Source: Arenibacterium halophilum (lineage in GTDB: Bacteria > Pseudomonadota > Alphaproteobacteria > Rhodobacterales > Rhodobacteraceae). Taken from it: a stretch of 64,000 nt of DNA. Within the stretch, counting starts at the first letter, position 1. Each line of letters begins with the position of its first letter. The DNA lies in contig NZ_VCPC01000001.1 in NCBI RefSeq assembly GCF_005938225.1, positions 744,001 through 808,000 of the forward strand, given 5' to 3'. Under the pieces are notes generated by a model. The model made no database searches. It was not told the DNA's origin and saw only the letters and a list, made by a program, of their open reading frames with translations. This document shows positions 1-7,444 of the stretch, in pieces. Position numbers and translations under genes: made by a program.

Positions 1-262
1 CGGCGGCCTGATCCACGAAGACCATCGCCGGGTTGTCGAAATCGTCCATCTGCAACATCCGGGTTTCCGGCGTGCGGAAGGTCCAGCCCGAATAGATGGT
101 GTCGAAGGCGTCGAGATGCGCGGGCGCTTCGGTTTCGGTGACCATCTCGATCTCGCCGTTCACGACCAGCTTGGCGGGTTCGTCTGCCACCACAGAGCCC
201 GCCGCGATCAGGGACAGCGCCCCGCCAATTGCCAGGGCCAGCGCCCCCTTGCCTTGGAACAT
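1..262 (-). CDS. soxA: SoxA, diheme/monoheme cytochrome c subunit (partial, N-terminal part)
   Basis: This is the first 87 codons of a minus-strand gene that continues beyond the left edge. SoxA pairs with SoxX to form the periplasmic cytochrome that attaches thiosulfate to the SoxY cysteine. The visible part has a cleavable signal peptide (MFQGKGALALAIGG..., cleavage near GSVVADEP). It is followed by the typical SoxA start of the mature protein, with VNGEIEMVTETEAPAHLD and SGWTFRTPETR. No heme motif lies in this fragment; it should follow outside the window. An AGGGGAGGA ribosome site precedes the ATG. The start is 24 bp downstream of the soxZ stop, so it is in the same operon. The identity rests on N-terminal similarity and operon position. 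Confidence 0.88.
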   Translation of the reverse strand, partial: MFQGKGALALAIGGALSLIAAGSVVADEPAKLVVNGEIEMVTETEAPAHLDAFDTIYSGWTFRTPETRMLQMDDFDNPAMVFVDQAA

Positions 263-286
263 CCCCGTTCCTCCCCTTGCTTCGGA

Positions 287-616
287 CTAGCCGATGGCGA
301 TGGTTTTCTTTTCTTCGTAGACCGACCCGTCGTCGTCATACCAGGTGAAGACGAATTCACCCGCTTCGGGCACCTTGGCCTCGAACTGGAAATAGGGGTT
401 GGTCGAGATCGCAGGCTCCATCGCCACGTCGATCACGGTTTCCCCGTTGAAGGCGCAGGTGAAGCGGTTGATGATCGACCGCGGGATCGTGTTGCCTTCT
501 TTGTCCTTGCGCTGACCGCTTTCCATGTTGTGGCTGATCAGCGTCTTGATGGTGATGGTTTCGCCCGCAGCCACGGTGGCGGGAACCTTCACGCGCGGTT
601 TTACACCGGTTGCCAT
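287..616 (-). CDS. soxZ: SoxZ, sulfur-carrier complex subunit
   Basis: This 109-aa protein is SoxZ, the partner of SoxY in the periplasmic SoxYZ carrier on which sulfur intermediates of thiosulfate oxidation stay covalently bound. It has no signal peptide of its own, as is usual, because it is exported as a complex with Tat-targeted SoxY. Recognisable family segments are the N-terminal KPRVKVPATVAAGETITIKT, the ISHNMESGQRKD stretch, and the C-terminal FTWYDDDGSVYEEKKTI strand. Length matches the family (about 100-110 aa). It lies 33 bp after soxY and 24 bp before soxA. Confidence 0.95.
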   Translation of the reverse strand: MATGVKPRVKVPATVAAGETITIKTLISHNMESGQRKDKEGNTIPRSIINRFTCAFNGETVIDVAMEPAISTNPYFQFEAKVPEAGEFVFTWYDDDGSVYEEKKTIAIG

Positions 617-649
617 ATCGTTTCTCCTGTCAAGAGCGGGTCGGGCGGA

Positions 650-1069
650 TCAACCGCCGCAGCCGCCGATTGTCACCTTCACCAGCTGCGTCGCGCGGGC
701 AAAGCTGCCGTCGGCCATGCGCGCCACGGCCACCACGTCCTGCGTCTTGGCCAGGCGGATGCGGGTTGCCGCGGTCTGGCTGCCGGCCAGCGGGCCAAAG
801 CTGAACTGCGCCACGGGCGGCACCGGGTTGCCGGTGGCGAAGACCACGATTTCACTCGCGCCGGGGGCCGAAACCTCGATCGGCACGGTGTTGCCGTTCT
901 CGGCGATCTCGGGCGCGGTCAGCGTGATGCCGGTGTCAGCCAGATCGGCCCCGCCGGTGAATTCGGCGATCAGGTCATCGGTGGCCGAGGCATTGGCCCG
1001 CAGCGGCAGCACCATCATCGCGGCGGCACCCAGGCCCAGCGCCAGCGTTTCGCGTCGTGTGAACTCCAT
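650..1069 (-). CDS. soxY: SoxY, sulfur-carrying subunit with C-terminal GGCGG arm
   Basis: This 139-aa protein is SoxY. The diagnostic feature is the last five residues, GGCGG, the flexible arm whose cysteine carries the sulfane/sulfonate adduct between SoxXA, SoxB and SoxCD. The N-terminus has a twin-arginine motif (FTRRETLALGLGAA), so the folded SoxYZ complex should leave through Tat. It is followed by the SoxY beta-sandwich domain. It is transcribed between soxX and soxZ. Everything expected of the family is intact. Confidence 0.96.
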   Translation of the reverse strand: MEFTRRETLALGLGAAAMMVLPLRANASATDDLIAEFTGGADLADTGITLTAPEIAENGNTVPIEVSAPGASEIVVFATGNPVPPVAQFSFGPLAGSQTAATRIRLAKTQDVVAVARMADGSFARATQLVKVTIGGCGG

Positions 1070-1125
1070 GTCACTCTCTCCTTGCTATCGACCGGCGCGG
1101 CCCCGCGGGCCCGCCTGTCGGCATG

Positions 1126-1602
1126 TCAATCCTTCAGCGTCAGCAGATAGGCGACCACATCCTCGACCTGTTCGGCAGTCAGGATCGGGGTCACCTCGCC
1201 CGCGTGGGCCTTGCCGGTGAACTCGTCGCCCAGCCGGATGAAGCCTTCGGTCTTGTAGAAGGCCGGCATCATCGACTCGTCGAACATCATCTTGGCGTTG
1301 GCCACGATCCCGCGCAGCTGCGCCTCGGACCAGCGGTCGCCCACGCCATCCAGCGGCGGGCCGATTTCGCCCTGAAACGCCAGATCGGGCAGCGCCGAAA
1401 CCTGATGGCAGGCAATGCAGTTGCCCGAGCCCTTGTTGATGATGTCCGGCCCGTTTTCGGGATTGCCGGGCGCACCGGTCAGCGAGACGGCCACGGCGCC
1501 ATCTTCGAACACCACGTCCGACGGCGCGACCACGCCTTCGGCTTGGGCCATCGTGGCCCCCAGCAGACCACCGGCAAGTGCCAGCCACAGTCCTGCGCTC
1601 AT
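1126..1602 (-). CDS. soxX: SoxX, monoheme cytochrome c subunit
   Basis: This 158-aa protein has a signal peptide (MSAGLWLALAGGLLGATMAQA) and one heme c site, CIACH, at about residue 62. That fits SoxX, which with SoxA forms the SoxXA enzyme. A methionine in the later MMPAFYKTEGF segment is a good candidate for the distal heme ligand. The C-terminal LTAEQVEDVVAYLLTLKD helix is typical of class I cytochromes. It starts 131 bp after the soxW stop, a gap large enough for its own promoter. In Paracoccus the soxW-soxX gap is a known regulatory site. Confidence 0.95.
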   Translation of the reverse strand: MSAGLWLALAGGLLGATMAQAEGVVAPSDVVFEDGAVAVSLTGAPGNPENGPDIINKGSGNCIACHQVSALPDLAFQGEIGPPLDGVGDRWSEAQLRGIVANAKMMFDESMMPAFYKTEGFIRLGDEFTGKAHAGEVTPILTAEQVEDVVAYLLTLKD

Positions 1603-1733
1603 CCTACCCTCCGTCCTAGCCGCCAGTGGCGGCCCCTTGGCGTTTCAGCTTGGGTGCAAACCTATGACAGAATGCCGCACCCGACGCAACAACAAGGCCA
1701 TTGATTTGAAAGGGTTAACGCAAGCGGCCCACG

Positions 1734-2312
1734 TCAGTCGGTTTTGCCGTTGTCGCGTTCCTGAATCCGGCGGGCGTGATAGCGCTGAAAATCCTCGCCA
1801 TTATCAAGCGCGTATCGCTTTTCATTCACCCAGGTGAACATATCCAGCGTGGTTCCCGGCCCGAAAGCGCCCGGCATCACGGCCACGGCGGCCTCGGGCG
1901 CGGTGGCATCCTCGGCCACCTCTTCGGGCAGGAACAGAATCGTCGGGGTGAACAGGATGTTCCAGCGCCGCGCCATGGCCTTTTCGCTCAGCACTTCTCC
2001 GTCGAAATCGGTCACCTCGGTGTCGCCATGCAGGTTCAGCTGCACCACAAAGAAGTTCTCGGAGATGTAGCTGTCGATCTCGGGGCGGGGGAAGACCTCT
2101 TGATGCATCTTGGTGCAGTAGATGCAGCCGCGCTGCTCAAAGAACAGCACAAGGCGTTTGCCCTCGGCACTGGCCTCGGCCAGATCTTCGCGCAGGTCCT
2201 TGAAGGTGTCGCGCATCCAAGGCGTCTTGTGCAGACCGTCATCGCCCAGTTCGGTGGCCCCCGCCGGCAGGGCCATCATCAGCGCCAGCGCGCCGGCAAG
2301 CAGATGTTTCAT
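1734..2312 (-). CDS. soxW: SoxW, periplasmic thioredoxin-like protein
   Basis: This 192-aa protein is exported (MKHLLAGALALMMALPAGA signal) and carries a CxxC active site in FEQRGCIYCTKMH. The fold continues with the cis-Pro segment FTPTILFLP. It is SoxW, the periplasmic thioredoxin that, with SoxV, keeps the Sox apparatus reduced. I chose the ATG at 2312 because GAGGAG lies just upstream. An ATG 21 bp earlier would put the signal peptide behind a charged MERGAET stretch. It follows soxV by 46 bp on the same strand. Confidence 0.9.
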   Translation of the reverse strand: MKHLLAGALALMMALPAGATELGDDGLHKTPWMRDTFKDLREDLAEASAEGKRLVLFFEQRGCIYCTKMHQEVFPRPEIDSYISENFFVVQLNLHGDTEVTDFDGEVLSEKAMARRWNILFTPTILFLPEEVAEDATAPEAAVAVMPGAFGPGTTLDMFTWVNEKRYALDNGEDFQRYHARRIQERDNGKTD

Positions 2313-2358
2313 GGTCTCGGCTCCTCGTTCCAAAATCGTTACAGGGTTGGCTTCGGGG

Positions 2359-3096
2359 TTATCCTACCGCCAGAAACCCGGGAAACCAGCGGATCATCGC
2401 ATCGGCGATCAGGGCAACGCCGCCGGTGGCGATCAGCACGCCGAACAGGATCAACATCGCGCCCATCGCCTTTTCCGCCCAGGCCAGCGCAGCGCGGTGG
2501 CGCTGAACCCAGCCCAGAAAGGGCCGCGCGAACAGCGCCGCCACGATGAAGGGCGCCGTCATCCCCAACCCGTAGGCCAGCAGCAGCAGCGCCCCCTGCC
2601 CCACGTCGCCCATGCCGCTGGCGATCATTAGGATCGAGGCCAGCGCCGGGCCGACGCAGGGTGTCCAGCCAAAGCCAAAAGCCAGCCCCATCAGGTAGGC
2701 CCCCGCCATGGTCGAGGCTGGCGCGCGCGAGTCGACCCGTGCCTCGCGATACAGAAGCGGCACCTTGATCACGCCAAGGAAGTGCAGCCCGAACAGGATG
2801 AGCACCGCCGCCGCGACGTAAGACAGCGGGTCCAGCAGCTGCCCGAACAGCCGCCCCAGCACGCTGGCCCCCATGCCCAGCGCCATGAACACCGTGGTCA
2901 CGCCCAGCGCGAAGCAGACCGAGGACACCACCAGCCGCCGCTGTGCCCCCGGGGCGATCTGCCCGTCTCCGCGCAGCTCTGCCATCGACAGTCCGCCCAT
3001 GTAGGACAGGTAGAACGGCACCATCGGCAGCACGCAGGGCGTGAAAAAGCTGAGCACCCCGGCCAGCGCCGCGCCGAGGTAGGTGATTTCGAACAT
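2359..3096 (-). CDS. soxV: SoxV, CcdA/DsbD-type membrane thiol electron transporter
   Basis: This 245-aa membrane protein of about six helices moves reducing equivalents from cytoplasmic thioredoxin to periplasmic SoxW. The two essential cysteines are visible, in SFFTPCVLPMVPFY (helix 1) and GFGWTPCVGPALAS (helix 4), as in all CcdA proteins. The start at MFEITYLG (3096) is preferred because the longer frame would put 20 polar residues before helix 1. It is divergent from soxS, with 90 bp between the start codons, and is the first gene of the minus-strand sox run. Confidence 0.92.
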   Translation of the reverse strand: MFEITYLGAALAGVLSFFTPCVLPMVPFYLSYMGGLSMAELRGDGQIAPGAQRRLVVSSVCFALGVTTVFMALGMGASVLGRLFGQLLDPLSYVAAAVLILFGLHFLGVIKVPLLYREARVDSRAPASTMAGAYLMGLAFGFGWTPCVGPALASILMIASGMGDVGQGALLLLAYGLGMTAPFIVAALFARPFLGWVQRHRAALAWAEKAMGAMLILFGVLIATGGVALIADAMIRWFPGFLAVG

Positions 3097-3150
3097 CGGC
3101 CAAAGCCCCCGGCGCCGCTTGATTTCGTGGTCGGCGCACCCTACGTGCGC

Positions 3151-3177
3151 GGTCATGACAAGGTCAACGGGGGGTCA
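3151..3177. promoter_or_regulatory. three GGTCA direct repeats with 11-bp period between soxV and soxS
   Basis: GGTCA occurs at 3151-3155, 3162-3166 and 3173-3177, exactly one helical turn apart; the last two extend to GGTCAACG. They sit in the 90-bp gap between the divergent soxV and soxS starts, where a sox regulator would be expected to bind. In Paracoccus the ArsR-family repressor SoxR binds this intergenic region. The repeats are seen directly; the regulatory role is inferred. They could also be chance in GC-rich DNA. Confidence 0.4.
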
Positions 3178-3186
3178 ACGAGCCGC

Positions 3187-3546
3187 ATGAAACGGATGTT
3201 TGCCGTGCTGGCCGCGCTGATGCTGCCGATTGCCGCCGCCGCGACCGAGCTGGTGATGGTGGAACAGCCCGGCTGTGTCTGGTGCGCGCGCTGGGATGCC
3301 GAAATCGCGCCCGCCTACCCTAAAACGGCCGAAGGCAGGTTCGCTCCGCTGCGCCGTGTCGATCTGCGCGCCATTCCCGACGATCTGACGCTTGACCGCC
3401 GCGTGCGGTTCACGCCGACCTTCCTGCTGGTGGACGACGGCCGCGAACTGGCCCGGATCGAGGGTTACCCCGGCGCTGATTTCTTCTGGCCGCTGCTGGG
3501 TGACATGCTGGCAACCCACGCCGGATACGCCGCGCCCGGCAACTAG
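3187..3546 (+). CDS. soxS: SoxS, periplasmic thioredoxin-like protein
   Basis: This 119-aa protein has a signal peptide (MKRMFAVLAALMLPIAAAA), a CxxC site in QPGCVWCARWD and a cis-Pro strand RFTPTFLLVD. It matches SoxS, the small periplasmic disulfide reductase that reactivates SoxYZ. As in Paracoccus it is divergent from soxV, but the soxR regulator that normally pairs with soxS is not next to it. The next gene downstream is the unrelated phoX. The ATG at 3196 is an alternative start that shortens the signal peptide by three residues. Confidence 0.87.
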   Translation: MKRMFAVLAALMLPIAAAATELVMVEQPGCVWCARWDAEIAPAYPKTAEGRFAPLRRVDLRAIPDDLTLDRRVRFTPTFLLVDDGRELARIEGYPGADFFWPLLGDMLATHAGYAAPGN

Positions 3547-3574
3547 GCCCGACTTGCCCACAGGCAATCGCGAA

Positions 3575-3592
3575 CTGTCACACGCCGGTCCG
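3575..3592 (+). promoter_or_regulatory. possible degenerate Pho box upstream of phoX
   Basis: CTGTCAC at 3575-3581 matches a Pho-box half site well. After a 4-bp spacer, CGGTCCG keeps only four of seven positions. A PhoB site would be logical before a PhoX phosphatase. The second half is weak, so this is a suggestion only. Confidence 0.2.
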
Positions 3593-3687
3593 AAAACCTT
3601 CATTCCCGTGTTACAGTATGCCGCGAGGAAGTGCGCGCACCGTGCGGCCCGACCGCCGGACAAGAAGCCAGTTTCAGGAGCCAGCAC

Positions 3688-5712
3688 ATGTCTCGCAAGG
3701 ACATCATCCAGAACCCCGAATTCGGCAACAAGGCCGAAGCCTTCGAGGCGTTCGACGACATTCCGACAAACCCCAACCTGTCGCGCACCATCGGTGACGT
3801 GATCAACGCCCGCTATGGCCGCCGCGACGTGCTGCGCGGGATGCTGGCCGTGTCGGCCACGACCGCCCTGTTCGGCACGTCTGCCATGGTTGCGCCGCGC
3901 CAGGCCGCTGCCGCCGGGTCCAGCCGCTACAACTTTGAAGAGCTGACTTGGGGCAACGACGAAACCCACCACATCGCCGAAGGGTATGACGCCGACGTGC
4001 TGCTGCGCTGGGGTGATCCGATCACCGCCGACGCGCCCGAGTTCGACGTGATGAACCAGACCGCCGAGGCCCAGCTGAAGCAGTTCGGCTATAACAACGA
4101 TTACGTCGGCTTTACCGCGCTGGACGACAGAGGCGACCGTGGCCTGCTGTGCGTGAACCACGAATACACCAACGAAGAGGTCATGTTCCCCGGTATCGGC
4201 CGTCAGGACAACCAGAACTTTGCCGCGATGACCAAGGAGTTGGTCGACATCGAAATGGCCGCGCATGGTGGTTCGGTTGTCGAAATCGCCAAGGGCGAGA
4301 ACGGCAAATGGGCGCTGGTGCGTGACAGCCAGTACAACCGCCGCATCACCCCGCTGACCACCGAGATGGCGATTGCAGGCCCCGCCGCCGGTAGCGACCG
4401 GATGAAAACCACCGAGGATCCGACCGGCACCCGCGTCATCGGCACGCTGAACAACTGCGCCGGCGGCATGACGCCCTGGGGCACCTACCTGATGGCCGAG
4501 GAAAACTTCCACGGCTATTTCTGGACCGACGCGGTTGACGCCGAAGGCAAGCCCGACCTGTCGGCCCAGGCCGAAGCCGCGCAGATGAAACGCTATGGCG
4601 TGCCGGGTCTGTGGTACAACTGGGGCCAGCATTACGACCGTTTCAACATCGACAAGGAACCGAACGAACCCAACCGCTTCGGGTGGGTTGTCGAAGTCGA
4701 TCCGCGCGACCCGTCGGCCATGCCGATCAAGCACACCGCGCTGGGCCGCTTCCGCCATGAAGGCTGCGAAACCACGGTTGCGCCTTCGGGCCAGCTGGTC
4801 GTGTATTCGGGCGACGACAACCGGTTCGATTACCTCTACAAATACGTCTCGACCGGCACCGTGTCCGACGACAACGCCGCCAATTCCGCCCTGCTGGACG
4901 ACGGCACGCTGTACGTCGCACGCTTTGACGAAGATGGCACCATCACCTGGATGCCGCTGGTGCATGGCGAAGGCCCGCTGACCGCCGACAACGGCTTTGC
5001 CAGCCAGGCCGACGTTGTTATCGACACGCGCATCGCCGCCGACTTGCTGGGCGCCACTCCGATGGACCGCCCCGAAGACGTGCAGCCGCGCGGCGATGGC
5101 ACCGCCTATGTGATGCTGACCAACAACACCAAGCGCACACCCGAGCAGGTCAACGCGGCCAACCCGCGCCCGGAATCGAGCTTTGGTCACATCATCGAGA
5201 TCAAGGAAGACGCGGGCGACCATGCCGCCACCACCGGCACCTGGTCGATCCTGGTGAAATGCGGCGACCCGTCGCTGGCCGACGTGGGCGCCAAATGGCA
5301 CCCCGAAACCTCGGCCAACGGCTGGTTCGGTTCGCCCGACAACTGCGCCATCGACGCCGACGGCCGCCTGTGGATTTCGACCGACCAAGGCAGCGGCTGG
5401 GGCAAGACCGGCAAATCCGACGGTCTCTATGCGCTGGAAACCGAAGGCGAACAGCGCGGCTTGTCGCGCCTGTTCTTCCGCTGCCCCGTTGGCGGCGAAC
5501 TCTGCGGCCCCTACTTCACCGACGATAGCGAAACGTTGTTCCTTGCGGTGCAGCACCCGGGGACGGACGGCACCAAGAACTATGCCGGGTTCGAGCGGAA
5601 TTCCACGTTCGAGGATCCCGCCACCCGCTGGCCCGATTTCGACCCGGCCATGCCGCCGCGCCCCTCGGTGCTGGTGGTGACGAAACAGGGCGGCGGCAAG
5701 ATCGCGGTCTGA
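3688..5712 (+). CDS. phoX: PhoX-family alkaline phosphatase (DUF839), Tat-exported
   Basis: This 674-aa protein is a PhoX-type calcium/iron-dependent phosphatase that releases phosphate from organic phosphoesters outside the cytoplasm. The N-terminus carries a twin-arginine signal (YGRRDVLRGMLAVSATT near residue 48) preceded by a long polar n-region, as is common in PhoX. Family motifs include CVNHEYTNEE, NNCAGGMTPWGTYL and the C-terminal PDNCAIDADGRLWISTDQG. Ferric and calcium ligands are expected in these segments. I chose MSRKDIIQ at 3688 because CAGGAG lies 7 bp upstream. The gene is monocistronic and ends in a strong hairpin terminator. Family assignment is firm; substrate range is not. 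Confidence 0.93.
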   Translation: MSRKDIIQNPEFGNKAEAFEAFDDIPTNPNLSRTIGDVINARYGRRDVLRGMLAVSATTALFGTSAMVAPRQAAAAGSSRYNFEELTWGNDETHHIAEGYDADVLLRWGDPITADAPEFDVMNQTAEAQLKQFGYNNDYVGFTALDDRGDRGLLCVNHEYTNEEVMFPGIGRQDNQNFAAMTKELVDIEMAAHGGSVVEIAKGENGKWALVRDSQYNRRITPLTTEMAIAGPAAGSDRMKTTEDPTGTRVIGTLNNCAGGMTPWGTYLMAEENFHGYFWTDAVDAEGKPDLSAQAEAAQMKRYGVPGLWYNWGQHYDRFNIDKEPNEPNRFGWVVEVDPRDPSAMPIKHTALGRFRHEGCETTVAPSGQLVVYSGDDNRFDYLYKYVSTGTVSDDNAANSALLDDGTLYVARFDEDGTITWMPLVHGEGPLTADNGFASQADVVIDTRIAADLLGATPMDRPEDVQPRGDGTAYVMLTNNTKRTPEQVNAANPRPESSFGHIIEIKEDAGDHAATTGTWSILVKCGDPSLADVGAKWHPETSANGWFGSPDNCAIDADGRLWISTDQGSGWGKTGKSDGLYALETEGEQRGLSRLFFRCPVGGELCGPYFTDDSETLFLAVQHPGTDGTKNYAGFERNSTFEDPATRWPDFDPAMPPRPSVLVVTKQGGGKIAV

Positions 5713-5732
5713 TCCGCCCCTGACGTGTTGGA

Positions 5733-5761
5733 AACGGCCCCGCGCAGACGGGGCCGTTTTT
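5733..5761. terminator. bidirectional hairpin terminator between phoX and znuA
   Basis: ACGGCCCC (5734-5741) pairs with GGGGCCGT (5750-5757), with an A-run before and a T-run after the stem. It lies 20 bp after the phoX stop and just before the convergent znuA stop, so it can serve both strands. Confidence 0.88.
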
Positions 5762-5770
5762 CGTTACGGC

Positions 5771-6850
5771 CTACTGTCCGGCGCAGTCGGACATGGCCTG
5801 CGCCATCGCCCGGATGATCGCCGGATACATACCCGCGCCCGGTTCCTGGTTCACGCCCAGCGGGTCGATCACCGCGATGGTTACCGTGCTTCCTTCCGAC
5901 GCTGCGTTCAACAGGCGGTCGGTAAACTGCGGCTCGCGGAACGCGCAGGCGACACCACGCTCTTCCATCGCATCGCGCAGGCGGGCCAGACGCGCCGGAC
6001 TGGGCTGGCTGGCATCCCCCAGGCTGACCGTGCCCGAAGACTGCAACCCAAAGCGGTGTTCAAAATACTGGAACGCGTCGTGAAAGGTGACAAAGCCCAG
6101 GTTTTCTTGATCGCCAAGTTGCTGAGCGACTTCTTGTTTCAACTGGTCAAGCTTCGCACGCGCGTCCGAGGCATTGGCGCGGTAGGTATCGGCATTTTCG
6201 GGGTCCATTTCAGACAGGCTTTCGGCAATCGCCCCGATCCAGACAGCCGCGTTCTGCGGGTCAAGCCAGGCGTGCGGATCGGTTCCTTCGTGATGGTGCC
6301 CGTCTTGGCCATCGTGGTCGTGATCGTCATGCGCTTCGGTGCCATGATCGTGCTCCTCATGGTCGTGGCCCTCATGATCGTGCGCGTCGTGATCGTGGCC
6401 TTCATGCGCGTCATGATCCGCATGATCGTGGTTCTCGTGATCGCCGTGGTCGTGATCGTCGTGGTCGTGATCGTCGTGGCCGTGCTCTGCCGCCTTGATC
6501 GGGTCCCGATAGCTCAGCACCGTTGTGCCATCGACACCAAGCAGCCGAATGTGCCGCGCCTCGCCCGACAGGGCAGCGGTGGCCTTTTCCATCCACGGAG
6601 TCAGCTCTGGCCCGACCCAGACCAACAGATCAGCACCATCCAGCGCCCGCGCCTGCGACGGGCGCAGGGCAAAATTATGCGGAGACATCTCGGGCGGCAC
6701 GATGGCCTGCGCCGTGTCAAGATCCCCCATCACCATCGCGACCAAAGACTGGACAGGGCCAATGTCGGTGACCACATTGGGCACCTCGGCAACGCATGGC
6801 GTGGCACCAAATGGCAGGCACAAAAGCGTCAGAGAACGCAGGAATCGCAT
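5771..6850 (-). CDS. znuA: ZnuA, periplasmic zinc-binding protein
   Basis: This 359-aa protein is the zinc-capturing solute-binding protein of the ZnuABC importer. A signal peptide (MRFLRSLTLLCLPFGATPCVA) leads into the cluster 9 binding-protein fold. Likely metal histidines are in MSPHNFALRP, TDPHAWLDP and FVTFHDAFQYFEHRFG. Between the first and second of these lies an unusually long loop of about 65 residues made mostly of His, Asp and Glu. Such loops are known from zinc-specific ZnuA proteins, where they capture or buffer zinc. The gene is divergent from zur-znuC-znuB with a Zur operator between them. Confidence 0.95.
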   Translation of the reverse strand: MRFLRSLTLLCLPFGATPCVAEVPNVVTDIGPVQSLVAMVMGDLDTAQAIVPPEMSPHNFALRPSQARALDGADLLVWVGPELTPWMEKATAALSGEARHIRLLGVDGTTVLSYRDPIKAAEHGHDDHDHDDHDHGDHENHDHADHDAHEGHDHDAHDHEGHDHEEHDHGTEAHDDHDHDGQDGHHHEGTDPHAWLDPQNAAVWIGAIAESLSEMDPENADTYRANASDARAKLDQLKQEVAQQLGDQENLGFVTFHDAFQYFEHRFGLQSSGTVSLGDASQPSPARLARLRDAMEERGVACAFREPQFTDRLLNAASEGSTVTIAVIDPLGVNQEPGAGMYPAIIRAMAQAMSDCAGQ

Positions 6851-6895
6851 TGCAAACCTCGGGGAATTCATTCAGGGACTCACTTGATAGGCAAA

Positions 6896-6907
6896 ATGTT
6901 ATAACAT
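6896..6907. promoter_or_regulatory. Zur operator between znuA and zur
   Basis: ATGTTATAACAT is a perfect 12-bp palindrome flanked by A/T (AAAATGTTATAACATATC, 6893-6910), in contrast to the GC-rich surroundings. It lies 46 bp upstream of znuA and 37 bp upstream of zur. Zur boxes of alphaproteobacteria are AT-rich palindromes built on TGTTATA. One site here could repress both directions. Confidence 0.8.
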
Positions 6908-6943
6908 ATCAATCCATGAATTCACCGCCATGAAAGGGCGCCC

Positions 6944-7444
6944 ATGACCGATACCGGAGCAAGCCCGGGATTTCACCGGCACGATCACGCCGCCTGCATC
7001 AGCGACACGATGCGCGCGGTAGAAGCGGCCTGCGCGCAGAACCGGTGGCAGCTGACCCCGATCCGCCGTCGGGTGCTGGAAATCCTGCTGGCCGAACATC
7101 GTGCGCTGGGGGCCTATGACATCCTGGAAGTGCTCGCCTCGGAAGGTCAGCCCGCGCAGCCACCCGTGGCCTATCGGGCGCTGGATTTCCTTGTGCGCCA
7201 CGGATTTGCCCACCGGATCGAGCGGCTTAATGCCTTTGCCGCCTGCACCGCCCCCGACCACGATCACGTGCCTGCGTTTCTGATCTGCCGTGACTGCAAG
7301 ACAGTCGCGGAATCCACCACGGAACTGTCTCAGGGCCGTTTGGGTCAGGCCGCGCGTGACAGCGACTTTACCATCGAACGTGTGGTGGTCGAGGCCGAGG
7401 GCCTCTGCCCGCGCTGCCGCGACACTGCCGGGGCGGCCTCATGA
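6944..7444 (+). CDS. zur: Zur, zinc-responsive Fur-family repressor
   Basis: This 166-aa Fur-family protein is identified as Zur by its neighbours, znuA and znuCB. The winged-helix N-domain includes LTPIRRRVLEILLAEH and VAYRALDFLVRHGFAHRIE. The C-terminal part has the two CxxC pairs ICRDCK and LCPRCRD that hold the structural zinc, and histidines in CTAPDHDHVPAF. The N-terminus is His-containing (HRHDH). It overlaps znuC by 4 bp (ATGA), so regulator and transporter are translationally coupled and probably autoregulated by the Zur box upstream. Confidence 0.93.
   Translation: MTDTGASPGFHRHDHAACISDTMRAVEAACAQNRWQLTPIRRRVLEILLAEHRALGAYDILEVLASEGQPAQPPVAYRALDFLVRHGFAHRIERLNAFAACTAPDHDHVPAFLICRDCKTVAESTTELSQGRLGQAARDSDFTIERVVVEAEGLCPRCRDTAGAAS

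Noticed and set aside
3175-5556. Open frame of 793 codons on the minus strand over phoX
   Set aside because: It is the antisense shadow of the clear PhoX gene; GC-rich codon use keeps the opposite frame open. It has no ribosome site and no family match.
6056-6904. Plus-strand frame over znuA that looks like a multi-helix membrane protein (runs of Val/Ile/Met)
   Set aside because: The hydrophobic runs are the reverse reading of the His/Asp-rich loop codons of ZnuA (CAT/GAC to ATG/GTC), so it is an artefact.
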